41,251 nt of DNA from Krasilnikovozyma curviuscula (lineage: Eukaryota > Basidiomycota > Tremellomycetes > Cystofilobasidiales > Mrakiaceae): the NCBI GenBank assembly GCA_014825775.1, contig MVAQ01000197.1, positions 1-41,251 of the forward strand, in the 5' to 3' direction. A program made the position numbers and the translations under genes. This document shows positions 24,067 to 34,601 of this stretch, in pieces. Position 1 is the stretch's first letter, and every line of letters starts with the position of its first letter. The notes under the pieces are model-generated. The model saw only the letters and a list, made by a program, of their open reading frames with translations, searched no databases and had not been told where the DNA came from.

Positions 24067-24628
24067 TGAGCGCTGTTTTTTCGAAGGGAAACTGGGCTGA
24101 ATGGGAAACTGGTCAGAGGGAAATCTTTGAAGATTGGTGACGCTGCACGCTGGCCGCGCCACAAGCAAAGACGCATTCAGCTGTCATGTTAATTAAACTT
24201 GGATCCGCTTTTCCACCTCAAAAAACCAAAATTTATCACACAAACCCGACAGCAAATGATAAAAAAAATAAACCACTTGAAAGTTAAGAAGAGCAATGGC
24301 GGGAAAAAAGGCAAGCAGGCGCTGCCCCACGACCAAGAAGAGACATTATGTACGGAGACAAAGAAAGCGTAACGCTACATGTAATTTTGATAGAGGAAGA
24401 GGAGCTCTAGGTCCTCGTTTCCGTTCTAAAGTGAACGGCATGGTAATTAAACAGTTATAGTGAAGATATGGTGGTTTCGTAAAAGACTTCGTTTCGAGGC
24501 ATGGGGTGATATTGAACGGGTACAACATCCTTATATTACCTGACATAAGGAGAATATTGGTTTTGGTGAGGAACTGGTGAAATAAGAACAGAGTTTAGCG
24601 CAACTCACAACGTTCGTGTTTGAGCATT
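24067..24628. other. spacer between SURF4 start and the J-protein stop
   Basis: About 560 bp on which no gene is supported. It should hold the SURF4 promoter and the J-protein 3' UTR. Part is A-rich (24250-24310). Nothing else was recognised. Confidence 0.35.
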
Positions 24629-26883
24629 CTATACTTCCACACCCCCAACCCACTTCTCAGTTCCTTCCATGGCCCACACAGCGATATTGATGGCATCCCT
24701 CATCCTTCCTGGTAAGATCCCAGCTTTCTGTCGTCGGATAGTTAGCTCTGTATCTTCTCTGGTAGGTGGTAACGTGGACGAGGAGGATCTTGGCGGCGAA
24801 GGTGGTGCCGCTGTGGGAAGGGACGGTTTCGTTTTGAGATTGATACGGGGGCAAGATGAAGAGAAAGAATTGGGTTTTGTATCTAGGTTGATGGGTGGTG
24901 GAGGTGGTGTTGAAGCTTGTAGAGGAGATGGTGGTGGTTGTGATGGTGAATCAGTTGAAGATGGTAATATTTCTGTAGATTGAAACTTTGAAGGTTGACC
25001 ACTTTGACGGCTTTGTACTTCATCTGAGAAAACTAGACTGCACTGAGAAGAGGAGGAGCAATGAGGGCTGTTTACTGGCTTGGAAGGTTCGGTGTATGTG
25101 GAGCTAGGTCGTGGGGTCGTGCAACTATCTTCTTCATCGCCGTCAGCTGGCTCCCTATCTCCCAGATGACCCTTGTCATTAAGATGGAGGTAGTCTTCGT
25201 GGTCGTGGTTTCCATTGATGCGAGGACCATTTGATTCTTCTTCATCCGCTGGCGTTTCCAGCACACCGCCATCTTCATCTTCTTCATTGATCAGCTCACA
25301 TTCAAACGAGACTTCTGCGGATTCATTCGAGTACAGAGACTCGTTACTTGTACTTGGTGTCATCGAGGCCGAGTCTTTCGTCATGTTATTAACTTCCTCT
25401 TCTTCTTCCCCCGTCGTTGTGTTGGATGAGGTTGTAGATGAGTTGACTTCGGATTCGGCTGAGAGACGCTTTCGCTCTTCAATAAGAATCTTTTCTGCTG
25501 CGTCTTTCAGAGCGTCGTCGATTCTCAGAGGTCTTCATTGAAAGGGGGGAGTGAGTGAATTTTAAGATGTAAGACGAAGCAAAACTCAACGCGTAATTAC
25601 TCAAAAACTCACATCGAAAGGGTCACTCTGGTTAACTGAAGAGTCAGTCGAGCTCGTCCACGGACATCCAACCATCTCAAAGCGCGAAGAGAGCTCTGGA
25701 TTTCGTAGAGCTTCATGAGCTCAAACTTTATAACGTGGAAATACGTCTCGCCACCTGTGGGCCAACCACACAACCCTAGATCAGCGTACGTACTAACGGA
25801 ACAGAACAGGGAGCGCTCTCACTCTTCATCATGTCTCTGAGCCTGCGTAAGACAGACTCCACAGTCTCGACAGTTTCGTCACCGAACTGGATTGTGGGGT
25901 TGGTTTCGTTAATAGCGTCTGGATGTCGTTCAACGAGCGAGCAATCAGTTAGTGAGACACAGGTAAAGCGTAAGGTGAGCAAACTTACTGACGACAACCC
26001 TCACCATCTCGAAATCCCCATCCAAGAATTCACTCCAGACGCCTCTCAGCACACCATGAAGCGTCTCGTCAGCGTTCGCGGCCCCACTTCTGCCATTTGG
26101 TCCAGCTGTGTCGAATGGGCTTGGAAAAGAAGAACCGCTGGACCCAAACGTTCCATTACTGCGATACGAAGAGTCGTATACTCGTTTCGAGACTGGTGAT
26201 GAGAGCGTACTGTAAGCGTATGATAAGCGTTGGAATGCTTGAGTTGCCGCTTCATGGTAGTCAGGGAATTTGCTAAAACAAATGCTCTTGTCAACGCCAG
26301 TAAAAGATATTTATTGGAGCGGAAATCGAGAGGCTCACTCAGGATGTACACCTCTACATCGTAGCATGTAACTTCGACGCATTTCTGTCGGGGTCGAAGT
26401 ACGCGTGCACCCCAAGACTGTGTATAACGACGCTGAAGGCGAGTTGATCAGGTCTATCAAGGTATGCTTCTCTGCAGCACCATTATGACCAACAGATAGA
26501 ACAATATCAGTACAATATTCCATGCTCTTGATTTTACCAAAACCAGATCGATCCAGAAAACCCTGACATGTGAAATTCATTTCCAGCTGCCCCCCTTTCC
26601 CACTGAATCCAAGTCCAATCGACTCCATACCTGTACGTATATTATACTTACCATCCTTCTGCTGACTGGCTTCAGGGTCCTGCCGTTCCCTCTCCTTTCC
26701 TTTCGTACCAGTCCTGCTCCTTGACCTGGAGCGTGCAATAGACGGACCAGCGTTCGCCCATGATTCAGACGTTCGGCCTCTTCTGGAGTTGCCTCTGTTA
26801 AGCTGGGATCCTGTCCTTTGGTGGGTCTGATAATTGGGCGTCGCTGTCGCTGGGGTAAAGAAGGACGTAGCATAGGAATACAT
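24629..26883 (-). CDS. J-domain (DnaJ/Hsp40) protein with acidic, Pro-rich C-terminal half
   Basis: Six exons (26883-26652, 26471-26339, 26272-25989, 25918-25823, 25754-25613, 25532-24629) close in frame to 596 residues. The J domain spans roughly residues 90-160: SASLYTVLGC, then MRRSYMLRCRGVHPDKFPD with the essential HPD at 120-122, then AFQRLSYAYSTLSSP and KRVYD. The Asp of HPD is encoded across an intron. J domains stimulate the ATPase of Hsp70. The N-terminus is Ser/Arg-rich (SRSRSRTGTKGKERER). After a conserved-looking central part, the C-terminal about 300 residues are acidic, then Ser/Pro-rich with poly-Pro. Intron 1 (26651-26472, 180 nt) has no stop and is a multiple of three, so a longer 656-residue form is possible. 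No zinc finger or membrane segment, so it is a class C J-protein; the client is unknown. Confidence 0.8.
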
Positions 26884-27290
26884 GTCACCCGTTGCAGCGA
26901 GCACGAGCAGCAAACTGGGAGCCAGAGGACCGTCAGTCCTGTTTGGCTTTCTATCCCAGTGGAGATCTGAGCTGGTGATTGATTATAATAGGGCTCGTCT
27001 TACAGTCGTCTTGAGGGTGTGTGGTCTTCAGTGCTGGTCGTTGAAACGTGCAGAGCAAGCCAGAGTTTTCGCCATCGAGTTAACGTTTGGGATCAGCTCG
27101 AGGTGTCTCAAAGACGGACCCTTCAACAAATGTTGTCTTTTCACAACGATATGTTCATCTTATAGATTTCGACTGTTTTTATTTTGATTCATACAAAATA
27201 GATTCCCACACGTCCATTCCAAAGAACAAGACGACTTTGTCAACTTCGCTCCCTTCAGCCCCTCACGCGAAGCGTAGAGCGGACCGCAAC
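26884..27290. other. spacer between J-protein start and ARPC5 stop
   Basis: About 400 bp. It must hold the J-protein promoter and the ARPC5 3' UTR, both on the minus strand. No element was recognised. Confidence 0.35.
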
Positions 27291-28444
27291 CTAGATCCGT
27301 CTTCGATCAGTCATCACTCTAACTATCGAACCAACACCTGCAACTTCAGTCAGCTGTAGGTAAGGAACAAGAAAAAGGCTGGTCAGCGACTGCCGTAGTC
27401 AGCAAAAGCAACATGCGCTATGACTACCTTCTCGTGCCAAGTCAGCAAGACTGAGTGGGTAACCTCGGTTCCATCAGATTTTTCCATACCCTAATTCAGA
27501 GAAGCTTAGTAGTTCAGACATTTGGGGTAAATAACCGCAAAAACTTGAGGTTGTCCGCACCTTGTAAATGAACTTCATTAAATCATCCTTCTCGACTTCG
27601 GTGAGCGACTTAACAATGGTGGGTATATCAGATGATTTTGTAGAGTTCACAATGAGATAGAACGTAGACAGTGATTGGGCCTAGAAAATGTTGAGGGCAG
27701 ATCGGGTTAGCTGCGGTCATTAGGGAAGGGAGCTTCTGTTTGAACACGGAATCGTGCTCTCAAGGCATGATATCAGAGAGCATTCCACTGATACTCACTT
27801 TGGCTTCATGGTGATCTTCGCCGTAAGGGTAGTTGGAAAGAAGTGAAGAGAGGGCAGCAGGGATGTTCGACCTAACGAGAAGCCCACAAGTTCAACACAG
27901 GAAGAAAAGAATTTCAGCAACTCCTGTAAACAGAGCAACCATAGGTAGGGTCCCTCGAAACCATGTGGGAGATGAGTAGGAGCACGACGCTCGACGCTGC
28001 TTCGTTCATAGACTGCTCGCCCTGACGTAGCCTCCTAAGCCAACTTCAGGAAACGACACCCCGCCAAGACAGCATGGCTTCCACTTCTTTCTCAACTCTT
28101 CCAGCACTCTCCTTTGAAGATAGAGCAGTGATCATAATTCATTCCGACGTCCGTTCCCCTTTGTGCCTTCCAGCTCTGATCTCCCCTCGTGTTCAAGCCG
28201 TCCTAACTCACCTTTGTAACAAGCCCCTCACCTCCGTCAGCTTCCCCTTAGCCTCCTGAGCTGCTTGTGCTGAACTTCTTGGGTCTGTATCATACAGCTC
28301 ATCGTCCGCGATGGCATCCTCGTCGTAGGCGTCGATATCAATCTTACGGAAAGCTGTGAAGAACACAACAAGAGCAAGGTACAGTCAGGTCTAGCTCCGT
28401 ATCGGATTCTTGCTAAAAGGATATAAAGGCTGACCGTCATCCAT
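27291..28444 (-). CDS. ARC15: Arp2/3 complex subunit 5 (ARPC5, p16-Arc)
   Basis: Six exons (28444-28435, 28353-28212, 27871-27799, 27680-27561, 27490-27428, 27353-27291) give 156 residues, the family's usual length. The N-terminus MDDAFRKIDIDAYDEDAI is diagnostic, followed by EVRGLLQRSNIPAALSSLL, NYPYGEDHHEAK, LMKFIYKGMEKSDG, VLLTWHEKLTEVAGVGSIVRV and the end MTDRRRI (quoted in parts). ARPC5 helps tie ARPC4 and Arp2 into the seven-subunit complex that nucleates branched actin at endocytic patches. The first coding exon has only 10 nt. The second intron (28211-27872) is 340 nt, several times longer than any neighbour. The gene diverges from TAH18. Confidence 0.95.
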
Positions 28445-28799
28445 TGCTACAGTCAAGTGTGAGGATAGAGGAGAAAAGGGTCGATCTGGTTAGGCGAGAG
28501 GGGACGCTGGATGACTTTGCTCTCGAGCCACCGAAGGACAGGTAGACCTGAACCACAATTATCGAATTTGAAACAGCAAAGTCTCTTAGGGTTTAAATCA
28601 TTTCAACACTACTGGCTAGTTACTAAAGAACTTGGTGGAACTGCTGGGTTACTAGTGAGTGAGTGGTTGAGGTTTTTTTTTGTTGAGCTCGCCAGGTTGA
28701 AAAACACTTGATTGTTCTCTCCTCCCATCATCCAAATTCAATGCTATAGTACGTGGTTGTCTGTCCAAATTCAGCTATCGGTGGTGAACTTGAGGAGAA
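28445..28799. promoter_or_regulatory. divergent promoter region of ARPC5 and TAH18
   Basis: About 355 bp between two divergent start codons. It includes a T-run near 28672-28680. No clear TATA box or known factor site was recognised. Confidence 0.5.
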
Positions 28800-30986
28800 A
28801 TGACTGTCGGTTCGGATACCTCTTCGTTTGAAACGTCCACCGACGACCTTGGACCAGCACCGGTTCAAATCCTCTATGCAACAGAGACCGGAGTATCAGA
28901 ATCGACATCCCATCAAATAGCGCGGCATCTACACCTCTCTCACATTCCTTGCGAAGTTGCGTCCATTTCAACCTACCCCCTCAACTTGATTCCAGAGCTG
29001 CAATATATCATCTTTGTCGTATCTACAACTGGCCATGGAACTCCCCCAAGACCATTGTTACCTTTCTGGAACTTGCTGATGAGATCGGATATGCCTCAAG
29101 GGTTGATGGACGAGACCAGCTTTGTTGTGCTGGGTCTAGGTGATTCTGGGTATGAGAGATTCAATTGGACTGGCAAGTTGCTGCGGAGGAGGTTATTAAC
29201 TCTTGGTGGTCATGAGTTTATGAGGAGGGATGAGCAGGAGGGCTGGTGGGCCGACGAACGAGAAGGAGGCGGGTGTGTGGAATGCTTCTCTCGATGCTTC
29301 TTCCGATCCCGGTCAAAGCGGAAAGTTCTGACTCAGTTTGGGTCTATTTCTAGCATTGATTCCACTGTAAACCCCTTTTTGGATGAAATGATCAAAGTAC
29401 TTGGCCCAATATACCCAGAAGCATCTCACCAGTCTCGACTGCCGGACCATCATCGCTTCCCTCCATCTTTCTCGTTCCAACCAGTATCAAGCCAAGCTCT
29501 TCCACCTTCCGATGAGAATTACTTTCCACAGGATGAACATGATCCTAGTAATCCTTGGGTAATGGCCCAGTTGACCAAGTTTGATCGGATGACGAGCGAC
29601 GATTGGAAACAGGATGTGAGATTTTTGGAGTTCGACTTTGACTACGAAGGGTTTTCAACCAAAGCTAGAGAGTACGTTAAATTTCTCTTTTGGATTTCAT
29701 CTGGCTAATGACTTCTGATCCTGACTTCATCACTACAGCTATCTGCCTGGTGCAATTCTCGAGATCCAACCCTCAAACACTAAAGCAACAGTCGATCAGT
29801 TCTTTGTCCTCCAGCCTCATTTGGATCCTGATCTCAACTTTCATCTCGTCAAAAACACAGCTGAAGGAGGAAGTCACTTGCTGTCTTCTCTCTCCATCTC
29901 TGAAGACACGAAAACGCCGACATATTGTTTGTTTGACTTTGTCAAATCTACGCTCGATCTCACATCCGTGCCTCGAAAATCATTCTTCACCTCTTTAATA
30001 CAGTTCACCTCTGATGAGCGGGAGATCGAGAGACTCAATGAGTTCCTAGATCCTCAAGAAGGTCCGGATGACATCTACGAGTACGCGACGCAACCACGAA
30101 GGAGTTTGATTGAGACGCTGAGTGATTTTAAAGGAGTCAGAATCGAGCTGGATTGGTTGTTGGATGTATTCCCTAGAATACGGAGAAGGGAATTCTCCAT
30201 TGCTAGTTCTTCAAAGGTCAGACTTGTACATGAAGTGCTCTCTCGACTCTCTCCTCTGACAAAGCTTATATCTCATCTGTCACAGACTGCTCCGGGAAAA
30301 GTACAGCTTAGCATAGCGATGGTAAATTACAAAACCTCCCTCAAGGTCCCTCGTATTGGATTGTGTACCTCGTACCTCGCGTCTCTTCCACTCGGGGCTG
30401 TCATTAGAACTCGACTCCAACCTGGATTGCTGCAACTTCCTCTATCTCTTTCAACACCAGTTATTTTGGTAGGACCAGGAACCGGTGTGGCTCCCATGAG
30501 AGCCATGATTCAATATCGAACTGCCCCAGCTGAGATTGAGGGGGAAAAGGTGGGAACAACAAGGTTGTATTTTGGTTTCAGAAAGAAGGAAAAGGATTAC
30601 TTATTTGGTGAGGAGTGGGATAAGTTAAACGAGCAAAGTGAAGGAAAGATTGTTGTTCGGGCGCATGGGTCGCAAGACCAAGTAAGTCGATTTCCTTTGA
30701 GTTGAGTATTGAAGCTATTGGGCTGACTGAAGTGCGTTTCTAGGAACGCAAAGTCTATGTCCAGAACATGATCAAAGATGACAGTCTGAACATTCGGGAC
30801 CTGATCATCAATCAGGGCGCCTACCTATACATCTCAGGTTCTTCCAACGCGATGCCTCGAGCTGTCAGAGCAGCTGTTGCCAGCTCGATAGCCCAGAGTG
30901 ATGATCCTGTAAAGCTGGAGGAAGCGAAGAGGTATGTGGTGCGAATGGAAGAAGAAAAGAGGTTACAGGAAGAGTGTTGGAGTTAG
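28800..30986 (+). CDS. TAH18: NADPH-dependent diflavin oxidoreductase (Tah18/NDOR1), Dre2 electron donor
   Basis: Exons 28800-29272, 29354-29671, 29739-30681 and 30744-30986 give 658 residues. The N-terminal flavodoxin domain opens with ILYATETGVSES and has STTGHGTPPRPLLPFW and VLGLGDSGYERFNW for FMN. The FAD part has RREFSIASS near 413-421 and GLCTSYLASLPLGA. The NADPH part has GPGTGVAPMRAM near 510, FGFRKKEKDYLFGEEW and ISGSSNAMP, ending ECWS. Tah18 passes electrons from NADPH to Dre2 in the first step of cytosolic iron-sulfur protein assembly. The intron 29273-29353 is 81 nt without a stop, so it can be missed; removing it restores GIDSTVNPFLDEM, as in relatives, whereas keeping it inserts a Cys/Arg-rich 27-residue loop. 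Confidence 0.95.
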
Positions 30987-31141
30987 TACCTGTTGTTGGT
31001 AGAGACGAAGCTGTTACCTCTGTTATCCGCCTTGCGATAATTGAAGCGTAATAGAGGAAAGTAGTTCCTATTCATGAACGCCGTTGGCTTTATCCTACAC
31101 CACCGTTACACTGAGAGACAGGAGGAAGAGAACAAAGGAAA

Positions 31142-31703
31142 CTACGCTCTCTCCCTGTCGTTCGACTTCTCATTAGCTGCAGAGAGAGGAAAACTTGTCA
31201 GAAAGTAAATTTTAAGGAACTATGACACAACAGAAAAACTCACGATTGTATTGTAGCAGCTTCTCGATGAGGTCCTGTAGTAACCAGCTGTCAGCGGCTG
31301 AGAGCTCAATACTCCCCTTCTAGGCGGTACTTACGACGTGAGTCAACACCATTCTTCTACAGCAGTATCTCTTGAGCTGTAGCCTGTCAAGAGCCTCTCT
31401 GAGTTGCGGATGAAGCAGGATGAACGAAAGTGAGCTTCCAATTCGCCCATTCGTTCACACCAGAAACTCACCCTTCCTGCATATCAGACGCCAACAAAGT
31501 CAAGTACGACTCCCAGAGGTTTCCGACGACCTTTCCACACGAGAAACTGCGTAAAATAGGCAGCAAGATATAGAGTCAGGAGCATGGACCTGAGCAATGG
31601 GCTTCGTTGTAACTGACCAACGGACTGGGATAATCTGCTCGTTTCAAGGTAGAGATCAGCAGGCTGAACAAGGCATTCCATTACATCAGAAATCACGCAC
31701 CAT
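31142..31703 (-). CDS. RPB10: RNA polymerases I, II and III shared subunit RPB10 (ABC10-beta)
   Basis: Six coding exons (31703-31701, 31634-31618, 31546-31472, 31398-31335, 31274-31244, 31176-31142) assemble to 74 residues with perfect phase. The product starts MIIPVRCFSCGKVVG and continues [39 protein letters not shown] and LQYNPNEKSND (quoted in parts). Zinc ligands C7, C10, C44 and C45 are present. RPB10 is a structural zinc subunit found in all three nuclear polymerases. The first coding exon consists of only the ATG, and the second is 17 nt. The gene is so fragmented that simple frame searches miss it. It lies between convergent TAH18 and divergent F-box gene. Confidence 0.96.
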
Positions 31704-31919
31704 CTTGACTTTGTATTCGAGAGAATTGTGGTCCGAAGAGACTCAGCGAATCGAGTGGCGTGAAGTTTTTCCTTAGTGAAAAAGGCGACGGAAAAGAAGC
31801 AAGAAACCAAATCGCACATAGATAGAGAAGTTGGGCTGCTGAGTCCACCTGGAAGTGTTGCTCACTCAACTGAAGCTTTCTTCAGAGTAAGGGCTTCTTT
31901 GCTGCTCTCTTTGGTTCTT

Positions 31920-33315
31920 ATGGCGGGTGACTGACTCGCTTTGTCTCCCAGTGTCAACAGCGCACACCACGGTATACGACTTGCCTGATGAGATACTTTC
32001 AGCTGTGGCACTCAACTTGTTCGACTCGCTCAAGGTTCCTGAATCTATCGAGGTCCAGTTTGGTCCATTCCCAGGTACTTTCTGTAAAGGATCCAGTCCA
32101 TCAGTCGTTCCCTCGGATAACAACAAAGACAGCAGCACCAACGGACTAGCCGACCTAAAGAATCTCAGATTGGTCGAAAGAAGATGGGGCGAAGCAGCAA
32201 CAGCAGCCTTCTTCAGACGGTACAAAATCAACAGACTGGAACTGCTGGAGTTCATCTTTGAACGTCCTCACCTCGCTCGACATATCCAGTGGCTGGATCT
32301 GCTCTTTCATCCTTGCTACGAGAAGTCTCAGATCGACGATCTTCTTTACGAACCATCCAGCGTCTTCCAAGCGCTACTGAAGATTACGCCGGCTCTGAGG
32401 AAGTTATCTCTCCAAGGGCCGTTGTCGATGTCGATTACGGAAACATTGACGATGTTCCCACATCCTTTGTTAATCAATAATTTAAGAGAATTAAGTCTGG
32501 TTACTCAGGCGACTAGGTTCGTCAGTTCGATTCACTGGCAATTTTCATCCGATGCACTTACGTTGTTTTCATTCTCAGGTACGATGATCCAGATTTCTTG
32601 GGAGAAATGGGCCGATTTCAGAACACAATTACAGATCTTGCTAAGATTATGCCCTTCATCAAACGGCATCAGAGTCTTCAGGGTCTTCAACTCATTGGGT
32701 ATGTTGGACTTGTGATGGGCGATGTAGTGACGATGATGCAGGAGTTGAATGGAGCTGGAATAGAGTTGAGCAATCTCTGCGTGGAAATAGAAAAGCCTCC
32801 GTCTGCCGAGGAACTCTTTACTCTGGGAAAGCACCAGAATCGCCTGCAGTCGCTGAAGCTAATGGTGAAGAGCGTGGAGCCGGCCGAAGCAGTCGACGTT
32901 GTGAGTAACCGTGCAACTTCTCTAACACTCCACCGTGTACTTATAGATCTTTCGACTCTTTCAGAATTCACTGGTGGCACCATTGGCCCTCTTCTCTCAC
33001 TTGAAACGAGTAGATTTTGGATTCGGCTACCATCCTCCCATATCTCCAACCATTGCATCTCGAGATCTTTGGTCATACCAACACAGTGTCACCTCATCAG
33101 TTTTCGTTTCAAATCCTTCCATCGAGACTGTCGTCCTCCGGTCAACCGCCAGCGCTCTTCCAGTGAGTGCGCTTCAGGTGCTTTCAATGGCGGTGTGGAG
33201 GAAGGTGGTTGAAGATGAGGTGCGAGCTTCGCTGGATGAAGGGAGCAGCGAGATATGCTTAGAGCTCAGAGAATGTACTATTCAAAGGGGATTTCAGAAG
33301 TTGGGGTTGAAGTAG
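31920..33315 (+). CDS. F-box-like protein, about 415-420 aa
   Basis: Exons ending 32516, then 32579-32900 and 32965-33315 join in frame. Near the N-terminus VYDLPDEILSAVALNLF matches the F-box start (LPxEILxxI), which in such proteins binds Skp1 of SCF ubiquitin ligases. The body has Leu-rich segments (LRKLSLQGPL, LLINNLRELSL, LQSLKLMVKS, LKRVDFGFG) resembling irregular leucine-rich repeats of fungal F-box proteins, the presumed substrate-binding part. The start is unclear: no in-frame ATG precedes the F-box unless the first bases ATGGCGG (31920-31926) are joined to 31952 by removing a 25-nt segment that begins GTGACTGAC and ends CCCAG. An alternative intron beginning GTAAGG near 31888 uses the same acceptor but brings no upstream ATG. 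Confidence 0.75.
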
Positions 33316-33940
33316 AATTTGTAATTGCTAACCTTGATGTTGGTGCTACGCTTTTAGAGGCTTCAAGCATGCTTTGTATTGACATTTAGAACCCAAGCCT
33401 GAGAAGAGGGACTGCTCGTGCAAGAAACAATCGTTTTGTAGTCGACGAAAAGACAGCAGCGTAGCGTAAACACCAGTGCAAAAAGACCCACCAAATAGCC
33501 AATGGTGTCCTGTGATATTATGCTTACTGGTGGTGTTTGCCGCTTCCAGGCATGTGAGCTGGGTTTCACTACGAACAAATTTGTTTGATTAGGCAACTGA
33601 AATTAGCTCAGCTAAATCCCTGCTTGATCTGATCAGAGACCATCTTGAGATACCATATTTAGGCAGACACATGATGCAGCCTGTTTGGGGTATCGAGCTG
33701 GAAGAAGATATCAAGCGCCAGACAAGCCAACTCACTTTTCGGTGTAGTTTAAGATATAGGTCATTTATTTGAACACGTCTTTCCTTAGGCCATAGTGATC
33801 TCAAATGGCATTACAATCTGTGAGAAATGATGTTAAATAAGCTTCTTGAGCTTTGGGTATCTTTCGTAGCTGCTTTGGGTATAATCCTCTGCAAACATCT
33901 AAGCCTTCCGTTCCAACTTCTGCGTTTCACGAGTTCAACT
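33316..33940. other. convergent spacer, no gene recognised
   Basis: About 625 bp between the F-box gene stop and the BolA2 gene stop. A minus-strand frame of about 71 codons (33589-33804) has no recognisable domain and no supporting splice or context. The region most likely contains the two 3' UTRs. Confidence 0.4.
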
Positions 33941-34444
33941 CTATCTCCCTCCCTGTGCTTTCCACTGCTCTGGGGTGTAGGTTTTCTGATGCAGTCCCAT
34001 GGGGGGCAGTCAGACCTCGTCAACGGTGCATTCTCTAATACAAGCGAAGAACTCACTTGTGAGAAAGCGTGTAGCTCTGCTATCTCAGCAGACAGTATCG
34101 AATTTACTATAGTCCAAGTTATCAAGTATTGGCCTAATCAGCATCCCTTTGCGAAAAAAGATGAAAACGAGGAGCACCAAATCCACTTACCAAGCCGATT
34201 TTTTTTCAAACCATTCATTCCCTCAAAGTCACTCGAGACAACCACAATCGAGTAAGAAGCACCACAGTTTGCTGATGTGTCGGTAATTTCCTGGATTGGG
34301 GGGTGTTTGATTCGAGAAGGAGATCAAGAGCGATGAGCAAGGTACAAGGAATGAAGGATGTTAAAAAATGAGACTCACGATGTACTGCACTCCTGGCAAG
34401 GCCTCAGCCAACTTCGAGCGGATCTGCGCTTCAGAGATCCCCAT
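33941..34444 (-). CDS. BOL2: BolA2 / Fra2 family protein
   Basis: Four exons (34444-34379, 34290-34191, 34106-34057, 33985-33941) give 86 residues. Recognisable parts are ANCGASYSIVVVSSDFEGM, KKNRLVNSILSAEIAELHAF and the terminal SQKTYTPEQW. The single conserved Cys is residue 31 and the His of ELHAF is residue 68, positions that act as cluster ligands in BolA2 proteins. BolA2/Fra2 forms a [2Fe-2S]-bridged complex with the monothiol glutaredoxin Grx3/4 in cytosol and nucleus, delivering clusters and, in several fungi, signalling iron status to transcription factors. No targeting sequence is seen. TAH18, in the same cytosolic iron-sulfur network, lies about 3 kb away. The downstream neighbour ClpP starts beyond its promoter on the same strand. 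Confidence 0.95.
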
Positions 34445-34601
34445 TGTTCAATCTCGAAAAATTTGTGAAAAGATACAAATGACGAGATGCAAGTCGACTG
34501 GAAGGCGAACGCTCGAGCTTGCTTATCTTGATCTGATTACACGAGAGGCGTTCAGTTGTCACATATAGTCAACACGGAAAGTCTATCTCAGGATGATACG
34601 T

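Noticed and set aside
26335..26345. J-protein motif appearing as HPE, suggesting a degenerate J domain
   Set aside because: The Asp codon is split by an intron; correct splicing restores HPD.
28074..28259. Plus-strand frame of 61 codons across the ARPC5 intron
   Set aside because: No domain, no splice support, and it overlaps coding sequence of ARPC5 on the other strand.
33589..33804. Minus-strand 71-codon frame downstream of the F-box gene
   Set aside because: No homology, no introns, in a convergent spacer expected to be UTR.
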